A stretch of 64,000 nt of DNA from Mesotoga sp. Brook.08.105.5.1 (GCF_002752635.1 NZ_AYTW01000017.1:1-64000); one strand, 5' to 3'. Positions 26,362-36,698 are shown, numbered from the stretch's first letter. A program made the numbers and translations. The notes: generated from the letters alone by a model not told the origin.

Positions 26362-27315
26362 TCAAACCACAGGGTTAGGTGGCTCCTTTCCTTCAAGAAC
26401 GGCTGCAACGTTGCGTCCTACAATAATTGCCATCTCTTTTCTTGCTTCACTGGTGGCAGATCCAATATGGGGAAGAAGAACCACGTTGTTCAGTTCTATC
26501 AACTCTTGAGGCACATAAGGTTCTTCTTCATATACATCTAGGCCAGCTGCGGCTAGTCTTCCGGTCTTAAGCGCCTTTATCAGTGCGCTTTCATCGATGA
26601 TCTCACCTCTGGCAGTATTAACTAGAATGGCTCCTGGTTTCATCAATGAGAGCCTCTTCTCGTTCAGCAAGTGATAGGTTTCCTTAGTTAGAGGAGCATG
26701 AAGCGACAGAAAATCAGAACTCTTCAGTAACTCTTCAAGACTCATATGCCTTACATTCAATCTCTCTTCTTCTTGAGAAAGAAGTGGTTTTCTGTTGAAA
26801 TAAAAGACGTTCATTCCGAACACTCTAGCCCTTTTCGCTACAGCTTTTCCAATTCTGCCAAGTCCGATTATGCCCAGATTCTTCCCGGAGAGAGAAGGGC
26901 CGGTTAGCAAATCTGGCTTCCATCCAACGAATTTGCGCTCTCTAATGAAACTGTCTCCCTCTACGATTCTTCTGCTGGTTGCCAGAATGAGTGCCATTGT
27001 CAAATCTGCAGTGGCATCGGTAAGAACTTCCGGCGTATTGGTGACTCGTACTCCTCTCTTTCTTGCCTCCTCAATATCTATGTTGTTGTACCCGACTGCG
27101 TAGTTTGCGATAACCTTTAACTTTGGCAGTGAAGATATGACTTCTGAATCAATCTTGTCCGAGAGAAGAGTTATCAGTGCTGACGCGTCTTTGCCTTCAC
27201 GAATTATCTCTTCTTTCTTAAGAAATCTGTCTTCAGTGTTTCCATAGATATCATAGCCCTTCAGAAGAAGCATACCTTCATCGGGGATCTTGTAAGTGAA
27301 GAAGACTTTGTCCAT
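26362..27315 (-). CDS. D-2-hydroxyacid dehydrogenase (glyoxylate reductase-like)
   Basis: The 317-residue enzyme belongs to the NAD(P)-dependent D-isomer 2-hydroxyacid dehydrogenases. It has the nucleotide-binding motif GLGRIGKAVAKRA, the catalytic Arg in NTARGEIID, the Glu in DVYEEEP and the His in PHIGSAT. The first segment YAVGYNNIDIEEA is typical of glyoxylate/hydroxypyruvate reductases; the exact substrate is open. ATG 27315 lies behind AGGAGGTG. It is 60 bases from the clpC stop codon upstream in the same direction. Confidence 0.92.
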   Translation of the reverse strand: MDKVFFTYKIPDEGMLLLKGYDIYGNTEDRFLKKEEIIREGKDASALITLLSDKIDSEVISSLPKLKVIANYAVGYNNIDIEEARKRGVRVTNTPEVLTDATADLTMALILATSRRIVEGDSFIRERKFVGWKPDLLTGPSLSGKNLGIIGLGRIGKAVAKRARVFGMNVFYFNRKPLLSQEEERLNVRHMSLEELLKSSDFLSLHAPLTKETYHLLNEKRLSLMKPGAILVNTARGEIIDESALIKALKTGRLAAAGLDVYEEEPYVPQELIELNNVVLLPHIGSATSEARKEMAIIVGRNVAAVLEGKEPPNPVV

Positions 27316-27375
27316 TGAGCACCTCCTAAGAAGATGATATCATTATTAGTTATTCTCAAAACCCGATAAGTTCAC

Positions 27376-29763
27376 TTACAATGCTTTTTCCGGTCTTATG
27401 ACAACTTCAGAGGCTCTCAAATCAATTATCACTTTCATTCCTTCAACCAGAGATCCATCGATTATCATATCGGCAATCGGCCCCTCCACAGATTTCTCAA
27501 TCAACCTTCGAACTGGCCTAGCACCGTATTCTCTGTCATAACCTTCTTTTGCTAGATACCCAAGTGCTTCCTTGCTGATCTCAACAGAAATCTTCTGTTC
27601 AGCGAGTCTTTTCTCCATTTCTGCTATCCTCATCTTGACTATGCCTTCCATTGCTTTTTCGTCTAGGGGTCTGAATAGCACTATTGAGTCCAATCTGTTA
27701 ATGAATTCGGGTCTGAAAGCTCTTCGTAAGATCTCCCCCACAACTGATTTCATTTGGTTCTCATCACTCATTTCAGTTAGTTCCTTAGAGGCCAAGTTAC
27801 TTGTCATGATTAAGATCGTATTCGAGAATGAGACGGTCTTTCCCTTTCCGTCTGTTAGCCGACCGTCATCCATTATCTGTAGCAGCACGTTGTGAACTTC
27901 CTTGTGAGCCTTCTCAACCTCATCAAGAAGCACAACAGAATAAGGTCTCCTTCTTACCGCTTCAGTTAGTTGACCACCTTCTTCGTAGCCTACATAGCCG
28001 GGAGGAGCGCCTATAAGTCTGGAAACAGTGTGCTTTTCCATGTATTCGGACATGTCAATCCTGACGATTGCATCTTCGCTACCGAATAGGATGAAGGCAA
28101 GTGCCTTTGCAAGTTCCGTCTTTCCTACTCCGGTTGGACCCAGGAACATGAAAGAACCCCATGGCCTATGAGGAGCATTGAGGCCTGCTCTGGCTCGTCT
28201 GATTGTTTGAGAGACGACGTTCACTGCTTCTTCCTGATCCATGAACCTTTCATGGATTATTGACTCTAGGTCGCGAAGCTTTTCGCGCTCGGACTGAAGC
28301 ATCTTTCCAGCCGGAATTCCCGTCCACTGTTCAACTACAGAAGCTACCACAGTTGGTGTTACGGCCTTTCCAAATGACTCATCTGACTCCCATTTCTTTT
28401 TCTCTTCGCGAAATTCTCTGCTTTTTCTCTCGGCCTCCGTTTTCAACTCTGCAGCAGCCTGATACTCTCCCTTTTCTGCAAGTGAGGTTATCTGAGAGTC
28501 GAGGTCCTTGAGCTGACGGTCAAGAAGTCTTAGTCTTTCCGGCATGTAACCCGTTTGAAGTCTCACAAATGAAGCCGCTTCGTCAACAAGATCTATTGCT
28601 TTGTCTGGAAGATAACGGTCAGTTATGTACTTCACGCTAAGGTCGACGGCTGTTTTTAAAGCATCATCTTCGATTTTTATCTCGTGGTGCTTCTCGTAAG
28701 TAGATTTCAGTCCTTCAAGAATTCTATAGGTTTCCTCAGGGGTCGGCTGATCGACCATAACAGGCTGAAAACGTCTTTCGAGGGCTCTGTCTTTTTCAAT
28801 GTACTTTCTGTATTCATCAAGAGTTGTTGCACCGATGCATTGTAGTTCGCCTCTGGCAAGAGCTGGCTTCAAGAGATTTGCAGCATCCATAGATCCCTCG
28901 GCTGAGCCAGCTCCTACAACGCTATGTATCTCATCTATGAACAGGATTACTTCACCAGAGAGTTTTCTCACTGAATCGATGATGTCCTTCATTCTCTCTT
29001 CGAATTCTCCTCTGAATTTCGTTCCGGCGACCAATCTACCCATATCCAGAGCCAAGACGCTCTTGTTATTCAAGTATTCGGGGACATCGCCACTCACAAT
29101 ACGTTGAGCCAAACCTTCTACAATTGCGGTTTTTCCAACTCCCGGTTCTCCGACGAGCGCGGGATTGTTCTTGGTTTTCCTTCCAACAATCTGTATTACC
29201 CTTCTGACTTCATCTTCTCTACCAATAACTGGCATAAGCTTGCCTTCCTTTGCAAGCTGAGTAAGATCGATTGTGAACTTCTTCAAGGAAGAAAGATTCT
29301 CATCCTCTTCTGCGCCGCTTTTTGTTCGGCCCTTGAGAATCAATGTGTATATATTATCGAGATTGATCCCGTATTTTGACAGGAGTCTGCTTGCAACAGC
29401 AGAGGTCTCCCGCACCATCGCCAGAAGTATATGTTCGGTTCCAGTTTTCGAATCATGCATTCTTCTCGCTTCACTTCGGGCATTCTCGAGGATGTGCCTG
29501 GCCTCCGGAGTGATATATATCTGGTTTGTTGACTCTCGGCTACTTCCATAACGGCCGATGACTTCTTCAACATCTTTCTTCAGAGAATCTATGCTGATGT
29601 TCTTCCCGTTCAGTATCTCGATGGCGATATTATCCCCGTCTTCGAGCATGGAAAGAAGTATATGTTCCGATGCGAGCTGATTCTGCCTGTATCTCATCAG
29701 GATGTCTTGAACATCCATGAGGATTTTTTTTGCCTTCTCGGTGTACTCTTCATAGTTGATCAT
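27376..29763 (-). CDS. clpC: ClpC-type AAA+ unfoldase
   Basis: The protein has an N-terminal double Clp repeat (residues 1-145), a first AAA+ domain ([17 protein letters not shown]), a short middle domain with a UVR-like stretch ([17 protein letters not shown]), and a second AAA+ domain ([18 protein letters not shown]). The short middle domain points to ClpC, a partner of ClpP, and not ClpB. ATG 29763 (after GTG 29766) lies seven bases from the GGAGGTG. It is the last gene of the dnaK-hsp20-clpC run. A terminator-like hairpin ends only 12 bases before its start. Confidence 0.92.
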   Translation of the reverse strand: MINYEEYTEKAKKILMDVQDILMRYRQNQLASEHILLSMLEDGDNIAIEILNGKNISIDSLKKDVEEVIGRYGSSRESTNQIYITPEARHILENARSEARRMHDSKTGTEHILLAMVRETSAVASRLLSKYGINLDNIYTLILKGRTKSGAEEDENLSSLKKFTIDLTQLAKEGKLMPVIGREDEVRRVIQIVGRKTKNNPALVGEPGVGKTAIVEGLAQRIVSGDVPEYLNNKSVLALDMGRLVAGTKFRGEFEERMKDIIDSVRKLSGEVILFIDEIHSVVGAGSAEGSMDAANLLKPALARGELQCIGATTLDEYRKYIEKDRALERRFQPVMVDQPTPEETYRILEGLKSTYEKHHEIKIEDDALKTAVDLSVKYITDRYLPDKAIDLVDEAASFVRLQTGYMPERLRLLDRQLKDLDSQITSLAEKGEYQAAAELKTEAERKSREFREEKKKWESDESFGKAVTPTVVASVVEQWTGIPAGKMLQSEREKLRDLESIIHERFMDQEEAVNVVSQTIRRARAGLNAPHRPWGSFMFLGPTGVGKTELAKALAFILFGSEDAIVRIDMSEYMEKHTVSRLIGAPPGYVGYEEGGQLTEAVRRRPYSVVLLDEVEKAHKEVHNVLLQIMDDGRLTDGKGKTVSFSNTILIMTSNLASKELTEMSDENQMKSVVGEILRRAFRPEFINRLDSIVLFRPLDEKAMEGIVKMRIAEMEKRLAEQKISVEISKEALGYLAKEGYDREYGARPVRRLIEKSVEGPIADMIIDGSLVEGMKVIIDLRASEVVIRPEKAL

Positions 29764-29775
29764 CACTGCACCTCC

Positions 29776-29800
29776 AAAAAAAGGGCGCCCGAAAGCGCCC
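29776..29800 (-). terminator. hairpin between hsp20 and clpC
   Basis: On the minus strand GGGCGC, loop TTTCGG, GCGCCC, then seven T. The T run joins the GGAGG of clpC directly, so there is no room for a promoter between this hairpin and clpC. It must be a partial terminator, an attenuator or an RNA-processing stem. Confidence 0.85.
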
Positions 29801-29819
29801 TCTTAGTTTTTCTCTAACG

Positions 29820-30269
29820 TTAATCGATCTTTACTTGGATAGCTTCTTTCTTGACTTCTTCTTTTTTGGGAAGCTCGAGTTTTAGGACACCGTCTTCGTA
29901 TTTCGCCTTGACATCATCACTCTTAACGTACTCAGGAAGCCTGAATATTCTCTGGAATGCTCCGCTATATCTCTCGTAGCGGTGGTAGTCTCTTTCTTTT
30001 TCCTCTCTTTCAAGCTTCTTCTCGCCTTTGATTGAGAGAACATCATCTTCTACCTTGATTTCGAGTTCATCCTTCTTGATTCCAGGGATGTCCATTTCGA
30101 TAAAAACTGAGTTATCCTTTTCGTAGATGTCAACTTCCGGACTGAACATCCCAGCTTCTTTCGACTGATCATTCAGACCTCTGAAGGCTTCATTAAAGAG
30201 TCTGTCCATCTCTCTTTGAATCTCCTCGAAAGGTCTGAAAACATCACTTCCTCTTCTGATAGCCAACAT
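29820..30269 (-). CDS. Hsp20 small heat-shock protein
   Basis: The 149-residue protein is an alpha-crystallin-type chaperone that binds unfolding proteins without ATP. The crystallin core spans about residues 43-145 (VDIYEKDNSVFIEMDIPG to DGVLKLELPKK), with the family's GVL motif and the GAFQRIFRLP segment. ATG 30269 was chosen because GGAGGTG lies seven bases before it; a longer frame into the dnaK end has no signal. It follows dnaK by 37 bases and is co-transcribed with it. Confidence 0.93.
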   Translation of the reverse strand: MLAIRRGSDVFRPFEEIQREMDRLFNEAFRGLNDQSKEAGMFSPEVDIYEKDNSVFIEMDIPGIKKDELEIKVEDDVLSIKGEKKLEREEKERDYHRYERYSGAFQRIFRLPEYVKSDDVKAKYEDGVLKLELPKKEEVKKEAIQVKID

Positions 30270-30306
30270 ATTAACACCTCCATTCTTAGGATCTCTATGA
30301 TTTCTG

Positions 30307-32151
30307 CTATTTACTGTCTTCCGGCGGTATATACTCGGTACCACTGTCACTATCATTATTATCACCTTCTTGTGGGACTCCGTCTGCAGGAGTTTGAGCC
30401 TGGGCTTTCTGGTAAACACTCTGTCCAACTCTCATACTTTCCTTCTGAAGCTGGTCAAATAGCAGCTTTATTCTCTGAATGTTGTCTTCGTTGATCGCGT
30501 CCCTCAGGTCCTTCACGAGACCTTCGAGCTTGCCACGATCCTCAGAGGATATCTTGTCGCCGCTCTCACTAAGGAGTTTGTCTATACTATATGCAAGCTG
30601 ATCGGCTTGATTCTTCAACTCAATTTCCTGTTTCTTTTGTTTGTCCTGTTCTTCGTATTTCTTTGCTTCCTCTACCACTCTCTTTATTTCTTCTTCTGAC
30701 ATCTTCTGTCTTCCACTTACCACCATGGATTGTTCTCTATTGGTTCCCAGGTCTTTTGCGGAGACGTGAACTATTCCATCGCTGTCAATATCGAAAGTCA
30801 CTTCAATCTGAGGAACTCCTCTAGGAGCGGGAGCGATTCCGGTAAGCTTGAAGCTTCCAAGAGACATGTTGTCTCTTGCCATAGTTCTTTCTCCCTGGTA
30901 GACCGCTACCTCCACTTCCGTCTGCCCGTCGGCCGCTGTAGTGAAAACTTTCGATCTCTTGACTGGAACGGTAGAGTTTCTCTCGATGATCGGTTCCATC
31001 AAACCGCCCATTACTTCTACTCCTAAAGTCAAAGGAGTGACATCTACGAGCACAAGATCACTTTCTACACTGCCGGACAGTATTCCGCTTTGCAGAGCTG
31101 CTCCGATAGCAACGGCCTCATCTGGATTTATGTTCTTGTTCGGGTCTTTGCCGAAGATCGATTTGATGAAACTTTGAACCATTGGAATCCTTGTTGAACC
31201 TCCTACAAGAAGCACTTCATCTATCTCTTTCGGAGAGAGTTTTGCATCGCTCATTGCTCTCTCTATCTGCTCTCTGGTGCCTTCCACAAGATCCTTTATC
31301 AGAGACTCTAGTGTAGATCTAGTTATCTTCATTTCAAGATGCAATGGTCCATCGGCAGTTGCAGTTATGAAAGGCAAGGAAATCTCCGTTTCAAACTTTG
31401 AAGAAAGCTCTATCTTTGCTCTTTCTGCGGCATCCTTAAGCCTCTGGAACGCCTGTTTGTCTTTTCGAAGATCAACGTTGTTCTTCTTTCTGAAGTCTTC
31501 CGCTATATGGTCAATCAACCTCTGGTCGAAGTCATCTCCACCGAGGTGGTTGTTGCCCGACGTTGACAAGACTTCGACTACACCGTCACCTATATCCAAT
31601 ACGGAGACGTCGAAGGTTCCTCCACCCAAATCATATACTATGATCTTCTTATCCCCGCGTTTCTTGTCGATTCCGTAAGCTACGGCAGCTGCTGTTGGTT
31701 CGTTAATGATCCTCTGGACTTCCAGTCCAGCAATAATACCAGCCTCTTTTGTGGCCTGCCTCTGAGCATCGTTGAAGTATGCGGGACAAGTAATTACCGC
31801 CTGTGTTATCTTTCCTCCGAGGTAAGCCTCGGCGTCGGCCTTCATCTTCTTCAGAATGTAAGCGCTTATCTCCTGAGGCGTGTATTCCTTATCATCAATC
31901 TTCACCTTGTAGTCGGAACCCATTTTTCGCTTCACAGATCTTACTGTTCTGTCTGCATTTAGTATCGTTTGTCTCTTGGCGGGTTCGCCGACAATGATCT
32001 CTCCCGTTTTGCTGAAAGAAACTATCGATGGGGTGGTTCGATTCCCCTCAGCATTGGGAATGACCTCAACGTTACCGTCCGGCTTCACCCACGAAATAAC
32101 TGAATTTGTAGTTCCAAGGTCAATACCAACTGTGTATTCCTTATTTGCCAT
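30307..32151 (-). CDS. dnaK: Hsp70 chaperone DnaK
   Basis: The 614-residue protein is a full-length Hsp70: the ATPase domain begins [13 protein letters not shown] and has the phosphate-2 motif [14 protein letters not shown] and the adenosine motif [12 protein letters not shown]; the linker [14 protein letters not shown] is followed by the substrate domain and a disordered, acidic end ([12 protein letters not shown]). ATG 32151 lies after GGAGGG. No grpE, dnaJ or hrcA is next to it, unlike in many bacteria. It leads the stress operon with hsp20 and clpC. Confidence 0.97.
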   Translation of the reverse strand: MANKEYTVGIDLGTTNSVISWVKPDGNVEVIPNAEGNRTTPSIVSFSKTGEIIVGEPAKRQTILNADRTVRSVKRKMGSDYKVKIDDKEYTPQEISAYILKKMKADAEAYLGGKITQAVITCPAYFNDAQRQATKEAGIIAGLEVQRIINEPTAAAVAYGIDKKRGDKKIIVYDLGGGTFDVSVLDIGDGVVEVLSTSGNNHLGGDDFDQRLIDHIAEDFRKKNNVDLRKDKQAFQRLKDAAERAKIELSSKFETEISLPFITATADGPLHLEMKITRSTLESLIKDLVEGTREQIERAMSDAKLSPKEIDEVLLVGGSTRIPMVQSFIKSIFGKDPNKNINPDEAVAIGAALQSGILSGSVESDLVLVDVTPLTLGVEVMGGLMEPIIERNSTVPVKRSKVFTTAADGQTEVEVAVYQGERTMARDNMSLGSFKLTGIAPAPRGVPQIEVTFDIDSDGIVHVSAKDLGTNREQSMVVSGRQKMSEEEIKRVVEEAKKYEEQDKQKKQEIELKNQADQLAYSIDKLLSESGDKISSEDRGKLEGLVKDLRDAINEDNIQRIKLLFDQLQKESMRVGQSVYQKAQAQTPADGVPQEGDNNDSDSGTEYIPPEDSK

Positions 32152-32192
32152 CTGATTTCCCTCCTTGCCACCAACTCAACATCTACAAATCT

Positions 32193-32221
32193 ATTATAGG
32201 TAAGTGGAGTGCACCTGTCAA
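32193..32221 (-). promoter_or_regulatory. consensus promoter of dnaK operon
   Basis: Minus strand: TTGACA (32221-32216), 17 bases, TATAAT (32198-32193), both perfect matches to the sigma-70 consensus. GCACTC lies in the spacer, like one half of a CIRCE element, but the second half is missing. Confidence 0.92.
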
Positions 32222-32392
32222 GAAGAGATAATCATAATTAAGACATAATATAAGTCTTTGCTAGAGAGGATAGTTTAGATCTAAATAATTACATAATTAA
32301 ATCGTATAGCGTTCTTAGTATAAGACTGACAATAATCACTGGTTTTTTGGTTGAACTCTGTCCGGGACAAAGCCGGTTGCTAGCCGATCTCC

Positions 32393-33595
32393 TTACTGGA
32401 TACAGTTAGGATTCCGTTCTAGGGTTTCTCCAAGAGAGATAAGATCAGTTATTTCTATCTTCGAAGGATGCTTCTCAAGAATTGTGGGGTACTTCAGCCC
32501 TGACCCTGTGAGAACTGCAACAACAACAGCTCTCTTCATATTCACTTCTTTTTGCAGTTTGTTCAAAGCTGCGAAAGGCACAGCACTGGCTGGTTGGGCG
32601 AAGAGCCCCTTTTCAGCCAGATCTCTTTGAGCTTTAAGGATACTCGCTTCATCTACTGCGACAGTTATTCCATCAGTTTCTCTCAAAATCTTCAGTACTG
32701 CGTTCCCGCTTGGAGGGAAAGGATTTTCGATAGCATGAGCGACAGTACAAGGATCGATAAATCGCGAGACGGTTTCAGCCCCTTGTGAAAAGGCCAGATG
32801 TATGGGGCAGCATCCCATCGCCTGCGCTACAACAATTCTCGGGAGGGTATTCGAGAATCCAAATTTCTTTAGTTCGCGAAAGCCTTTTTCGATGCCCCTC
32901 AAATTGCCTCCAGAACTTGTTGGAACAACAACAAAGTCAGGAACCTTTTCACCTAACTGAAGAAATATCTCGAACGCAATCGTCTTCGAGCCTTCAACCC
33001 TCATTGGAACATCTGAATTTGCCATGTAAATCCCGGCTTTCGCGCCAATTTCTACAGACTTGTGGTACAGGTCACCGTAGTCTCCCGTAACCTTGAGGAC
33101 TCTTGGTCCATATATTGCGATTGGAGCTATTTTCTCTTCTGGAATGGAATCTGAAATCAGGATCGTTGTTCTCAGATTTGCTCTCTTTCCATAGGCGGCG
33201 ACGGAAGCCCCCATGTTGCCCGTAGAGACTGTGCCGATTTGTCTGTATCCTTGATTTATAGCGTCAAGCGTTGCCAGATAGCTTCCCCGATCCTTAAATG
33301 ACCAGGTGGGGTTTATCGACTCGTTCTTAACGAACAGTTCCAGTCCATCAAGAGTGGTATTCTCCAGTCTTGTTAGTGGAGTCAATCCTTCTCCCATCGA
33401 AAGAAAGTTGTTATCCTTCAGTTCTGGTAAAAGATGAGAAAAGCTCTCCAACATTTCTGATCTTCTGAATTGAAGCTTAATGAGCTTCTGGTTTTCGATT
33501 ACGATTTCCAGTGGTTCTCCGCACGTGCAGCGGAAGTATTCTTGAGAATACTCTTTTCCGCAAGCAGTGCAGATTAGTGTCGAATGTTTCATCAT
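32393..33595 (-). CDS. thrC: threonine synthase
   Basis: The 400-residue PLP enzyme converts O-phosphohomoserine to threonine. It begins with a zinc ribbon (CTACGKEY and CTCGEPL), and the PLP Lys lies in NPTWSFKDRG. The motif VPTSSGGNLRGIEKG binds the cofactor phosphate. The length fits the thermophile ThrC branch. ATG at 33595 follows AGAGGCGAT. No other threonine gene is adjacent, and downstream genes read the same way only after a gap of 170 bases. The GNAT pseudogene lies immediately upstream. Confidence 0.93.
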   Translation of the reverse strand: MMKHSTLICTACGKEYSQEYFRCTCGEPLEIVIENQKLIKLQFRRSEMLESFSHLLPELKDNNFLSMGEGLTPLTRLENTTLDGLELFVKNESINPTWSFKDRGSYLATLDAINQGYRQIGTVSTGNMGASVAAYGKRANLRTTILISDSIPEEKIAPIAIYGPRVLKVTGDYGDLYHKSVEIGAKAGIYMANSDVPMRVEGSKTIAFEIFLQLGEKVPDFVVVPTSSGGNLRGIEKGFRELKKFGFSNTLPRIVVAQAMGCCPIHLAFSQGAETVSRFIDPCTVAHAIENPFPPSGNAVLKILRETDGITVAVDEASILKAQRDLAEKGLFAQPASAVPFAALNKLQKEVNMKRAVVVAVLTGSGLKYPTILEKHPSKIEITDLISLGETLERNPNCIQ

Positions 33596-33613
33596 ATCGC
33601 CTCTTTCAGAGCC

Positions 33614-34414
33614 TTATTTCATAGACTGAATACTCTGCCTTTTCTTCGAATCTAGATCCTTAGCAATTGAAATTGATGGCAAGTTTTCGTAGTTGCAGTG
33701 CCAGTCAATTATCAGCCCCCTGGACAAGAATTCATTTGTGTATGCCCGTGATACGGCCAAACCAAATCCCCTCTTCCTATACTCTGCGACCATCTCCAAA
33801 CCAACTTCAACTCTATCATCGGATCTGTAAACACCTATGCACCAGCTTAGTATTACACCAACCCTGACTATCATGTAGCCATCGCTCTTATCAATGAAGG
33901 AATCGAGATCTTCTTAGAGTGAATATATCCATCCCTCAACAGCGAGGGAGTTGACCAGTCCTGTCTCAAACGTTCTTTTCGTAATCCTCTGTAGGGAATG
34001 ATCCATCATGAAACCTGATACATCTCGAGTGTCTAGTTGACGCAACTGAAAGAGCTATCTTTTTATCTTTTTTCTGGGATTCATTAACCCAAGAAGATCT
34101 CCAAGTCTCTCAAAAAAATCAGTAGCTGAATAGACGTTCAGTGAAGGTATCCCTCTCGCTTTTGCTTCGGGGATTAGCGTTTCAGAGAAGAACTCAAGAA
34201 GTATCGAATCTGCAGCCCCGACAATATACCCTCCAATTAGTACAGTATCACAGCAGTTCCATACAACAGCCAATTGTGGCTAGTCGGGGTTATCAGTGTA
34301 GACCGCTCCCCGCGTGTTTTGATGGAGGATCGAAAGATATGCGAGGTTTTGAGCGAGCTCTCCGAAAAGGTAATCAAGACTCTGAAATCTTCCTGGTTCG
34401 GTCTGAAAAAGCAA
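33614..34414 (-). pseudogene. GNAT acetyltransferase with three in-frame stops
   Basis: One continuous frame from TTG 34414 (after AAAGGAGAAGG) to 33614 spans 267 codons, the usual length of the GNAT_acetyltran family. It is cut by TAG at 34280-34282 (codon 45, NPD-stop-PQLAVVW), TAG at 34055-34057 (codon 120, KKIKR-stop-LFQL) and TAA at 33914-33916 (codon 167, WIYSL-stop-EDLD). Before, between and after these stops the sequence reads as family-like protein: LFGELAQNLAYLSIL, LLEFFSETLIPEAKARG and VEVGLEMVAEYRKRGFG, which is the acetyl-CoA loop. There is no frameshift. It is a pseudogene by point mutation, unless stop codons are read through, which is unlikely. Confidence 0.85.
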
Positions 34415-34533
34415 TTCCTTCTCCTTTCATTCACGGCTTTTCTATTCTACTCCGTATCTTTCCTGCAACGCAAGAGAGCACAGTTCTTTGTTTTGCGAAT
34501 CATAAATGATAGATTATCTCAGGAGGTGTTATA

Positions 34534-34761
34534 TTGGAGGTCAAGGGATTTGTCGAAGTCAACGGTATTACTTACAAACTCATTAGCCGACAGAAAAGCG
34601 CACACAAGAAACTGAGGATAAGAAGCAAAGGACCAATGGGCATCCGTCTAGTTACTGAAGAGAGTTTTCTAAAGGAGAATGATGAGTTTCTCAAAAAGCT
34701 TCTTAAGAACTCAGAGATAGATATCCCGATAGGCAAAGATGATGGAGATATTGATGAATAG
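34534..34761 (+). CDS. 75-aa protein of unknown function
   Basis: The 75-residue charged protein starts at TTG 34534, seven bases after CAGGAGGTG. It has no membrane segment; the middle is basic (SRQKSAHKKLRIRSKG) and the end acidic (GKDDGDIDE). I do not recognise it. Its end overlaps the start of the M24 peptidase gene by eight bases, so the two are translationally coupled and may act together. Confidence 0.7.
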   Translation: MEVKGFVEVNGITYKLISRQKSAHKKLRIRSKGPMGIRLVTEESFLKENDEFLKKLLKNSEIDIPIGKDDGDIDE

Positions 34762-36004
34762 TTCTGCAGATCAATATAAAGAGATTTGCGAGAATATGCC
34801 CTCGGAAGAACAACGGATTGTTGAGTACAACGAAATCCTGCAATATAGATTGAACAGTGTTTTGCCAGGACTTCTCGAAGAAGAGGAATTTGATGCCTGG
34901 ATGGTAATAGGAAGGGAGAATAATGAAGACCCGATAATCAAGACACTCCTTCCCGGTTCGTTCAATGGGGCAAGCAGAGTAACCGCGTTCCTGTTCACGA
35001 AGGAAGAGAGATTCGTGCTGTCTCCTTACGGAAGTCGAATGGAGGAGTTCTATCAATGCGCTTGGACAATTGAGGAAGGAGATGTCTTCAAATCAATAGC
35101 TAAGCTTCTGAGAGATTTGAAGATAAGAACACTCGGTCTGAACTTTTCAGAGGATTTCGCGTTGGCCGACGGAATTACTCATTCGCTTTTCGAGTCTCTA
35201 AGACAGAAGTTTGACGATCATATACATCTCGTGAGCGCCGAGAGAATCGCTGTAAATTGGTTGCAAACAAGGAGTGAGAGGGAGATTGAAGTCTACAGAA
35301 AGCTCGACAGGATTGCACACACAATAATTGGTAACGCCTTCTCTAGAGAGAATATCATTCCGGGGGTTACAACTACCAGAGATATCGAAATTCGACTGAA
35401 AAAACTCGCATCGAATCTCGGTTTGAGAACCTGGTTTGGCCCGGATGTAGACCTTCAAAGGCGTGGCGCAGAAGATCCCAGAAAGATCGGAGTGATTGAG
35501 GGGGGAGATCTCCTTCACTGTGACTTCGGTTTTATTTACAGTGGTCTCGCGACGGATACCCAGCAGATGTTTTATCTGAAGAGCGATGAAGAGAACGATC
35601 TGCCGGAAGGGCTAGATGATGTGATAAGGAAGACAAACGAAGTTCAGGATATTCTGGCACGGAATTTCATAGAAGGTATAAGCGGAAACGAGTTGCTAAG
35701 CATCTCCTTAAGAGATGCAAAGGAAAGGGGTTTGGACGCGACAATCTACTCTCACCCTGTAGGGTATCACGGCCATGGGGCCGGACCGACCATCGGTCTA
35801 TGGAATAATCAGGAGAAGATCCCGGGTACAGGAGATCTCAAGATCAGGAATTCGACTTGTTTTGCTATGGAGCTGAACTGCCGGTCTCCTTTGCTCTCTT
35901 GGGATGACCAGCCGGTCTACGGATTCCTTGAAGAAACGGTCGCTTTCAGGAACAACAAGATCGACTATCTAGATGGAAGGCAGGAAGAACTATTCATTTT
36001 ATAG
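34754..36004 (+). CDS. M24 family metallopeptidase
   Basis: The 416-residue protein resembles M24 (aminopeptidase P/creatinase-fold) enzymes. The pita-bread domain covers about residues 170-410: HCDFGFIYSGLATDTQQ gives the two Asp metal ligands, SHPVGYHGHGAGP the His, and FAMELNCRSP a Glu; the last Glu is in FLEETVAF. The N-terminal domain is diverged. ATG 34754 fits the upstream TGGAGAT; an ATG at 34739 is an alternative. It is co-transcribed with the 75-aa gene and followed closely by the chagasin-like inhibitor gene (13 bases). Confidence 0.88.
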   Translation: MNSSADQYKEICENMPSEEQRIVEYNEILQYRLNSVLPGLLEEEEFDAWMVIGRENNEDPIIKTLLPGSFNGASRVTAFLFTKEERFVLSPYGSRMEEFYQCAWTIEEGDVFKSIAKLLRDLKIRTLGLNFSEDFALADGITHSLFESLRQKFDDHIHLVSAERIAVNWLQTRSEREIEVYRKLDRIAHTIIGNAFSRENIIPGVTTTRDIEIRLKKLASNLGLRTWFGPDVDLQRRGAEDPRKIGVIEGGDLLHCDFGFIYSGLATDTQQMFYLKSDEENDLPEGLDDVIRKTNEVQDILARNFIEGISGNELLSISLRDAKERGLDATIYSHPVGYHGHGAGPTIGLWNNQEKIPGTGDLKIRNSTCFAMELNCRSPLLSWDDQPVYGFLEETVAFRNNKIDYLDGRQEELFIL

Positions 36005-36017
36005 GAGGTGAGAATTC

Positions 36018-36698
36018 GTGAAAAGAATTCTTGTTATTATCTGTATTGTTGCCTTGACTACTGTGCTGGGGTTGTCGAATGAGCTGGTGAAGTCTTCAAA
36101 CACAATGATGGTATCTCAACTGGCCGCTCTTGAGATCCAGGAGAACCCGTCAACGGGTTATCTCTGGCATATTTCCGCGGAACCGTCAGGTGTGCTTAGA
36201 AACTTTCTTGAAGAGCATAACGCACCGAGTCTTATGCCCGGGGCTCCTTCTGTAAAAGGTTGGATAATGACCGCGGCAAAGGAAGGAAAGACGCTGATCA
36301 CGCTAAAACTCTTCAGAGAGTGGGAAGGAGAAAAGCAATCGGTAGACTTCAGGGCGTTAACCGTCGATGTCTCTGGGGAAGGAAAAGGGCAAGTTGATCT
36401 GAAGCTTCTCATGAACGAAGTGAATATCGGCTCAACCTTCACCATCACTCTAGAAGAGAATGCGAGCACAGGGTACACATGGCATTATGAGATACTCGGA
36501 GATGGAGTTAGGGAAGTCGCAAAAGATGTAGTGACAGACACTAGCGGAAAGGTCGGGGCTCCCTCGAGAGTTACCTGGACCTTCCAGGCGGTTGATGAGG
36601 GTAACACCTCGATCGTTTTTCGATACTTCCGTGAGTGGGAAGGTGCGAAGTCTTCGATAGACTTTGAAGCGTATAATGTCGCCGTGCAGCAGAATTGA
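36018..36698 (+). CDS. exported tandem chagasin-type (I42) protease inhibitor
   Basis: The 226-residue protein has a signal peptide (ILVIICIVALTTVLG) and two chagasin-like domains in tandem. Each carries the loops that plug cysteine-protease active sites: NPSTGYLWH and GAPSVKGW in the first, NASTGYTWH and GAPSRVTW in the second, each followed by REWEG for the usual RPW. Family members inhibit papain-like proteases. No papain-like protease gene is in the window. The start is GTG 36018, eight bases after AGGAGGTG. It sits directly after the M24 peptidase gene. Confidence 0.88.
   Translation: MKRILVIICIVALTTVLGLSNELVKSSNTMMVSQLAALEIQENPSTGYLWHISAEPSGVLRNFLEEHNAPSLMPGAPSVKGWIMTAAKEGKTLITLKLFREWEGEKQSVDFRALTVDVSGEGKGQVDLKLLMNEVNIGSTFTITLEENASTGYTWHYEILGDGVREVAKDVVTDTSGKVGAPSRVTWTFQAVDEGNTSIVFRYFREWEGAKSSIDFEAYNVAVQQN

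Noticed and set aside
32199-32215. CIRCE-like half site GCACTC in the dnaK promoter
   Set aside because: The second arm of the inverted repeat is absent, so HrcA control is not supported.
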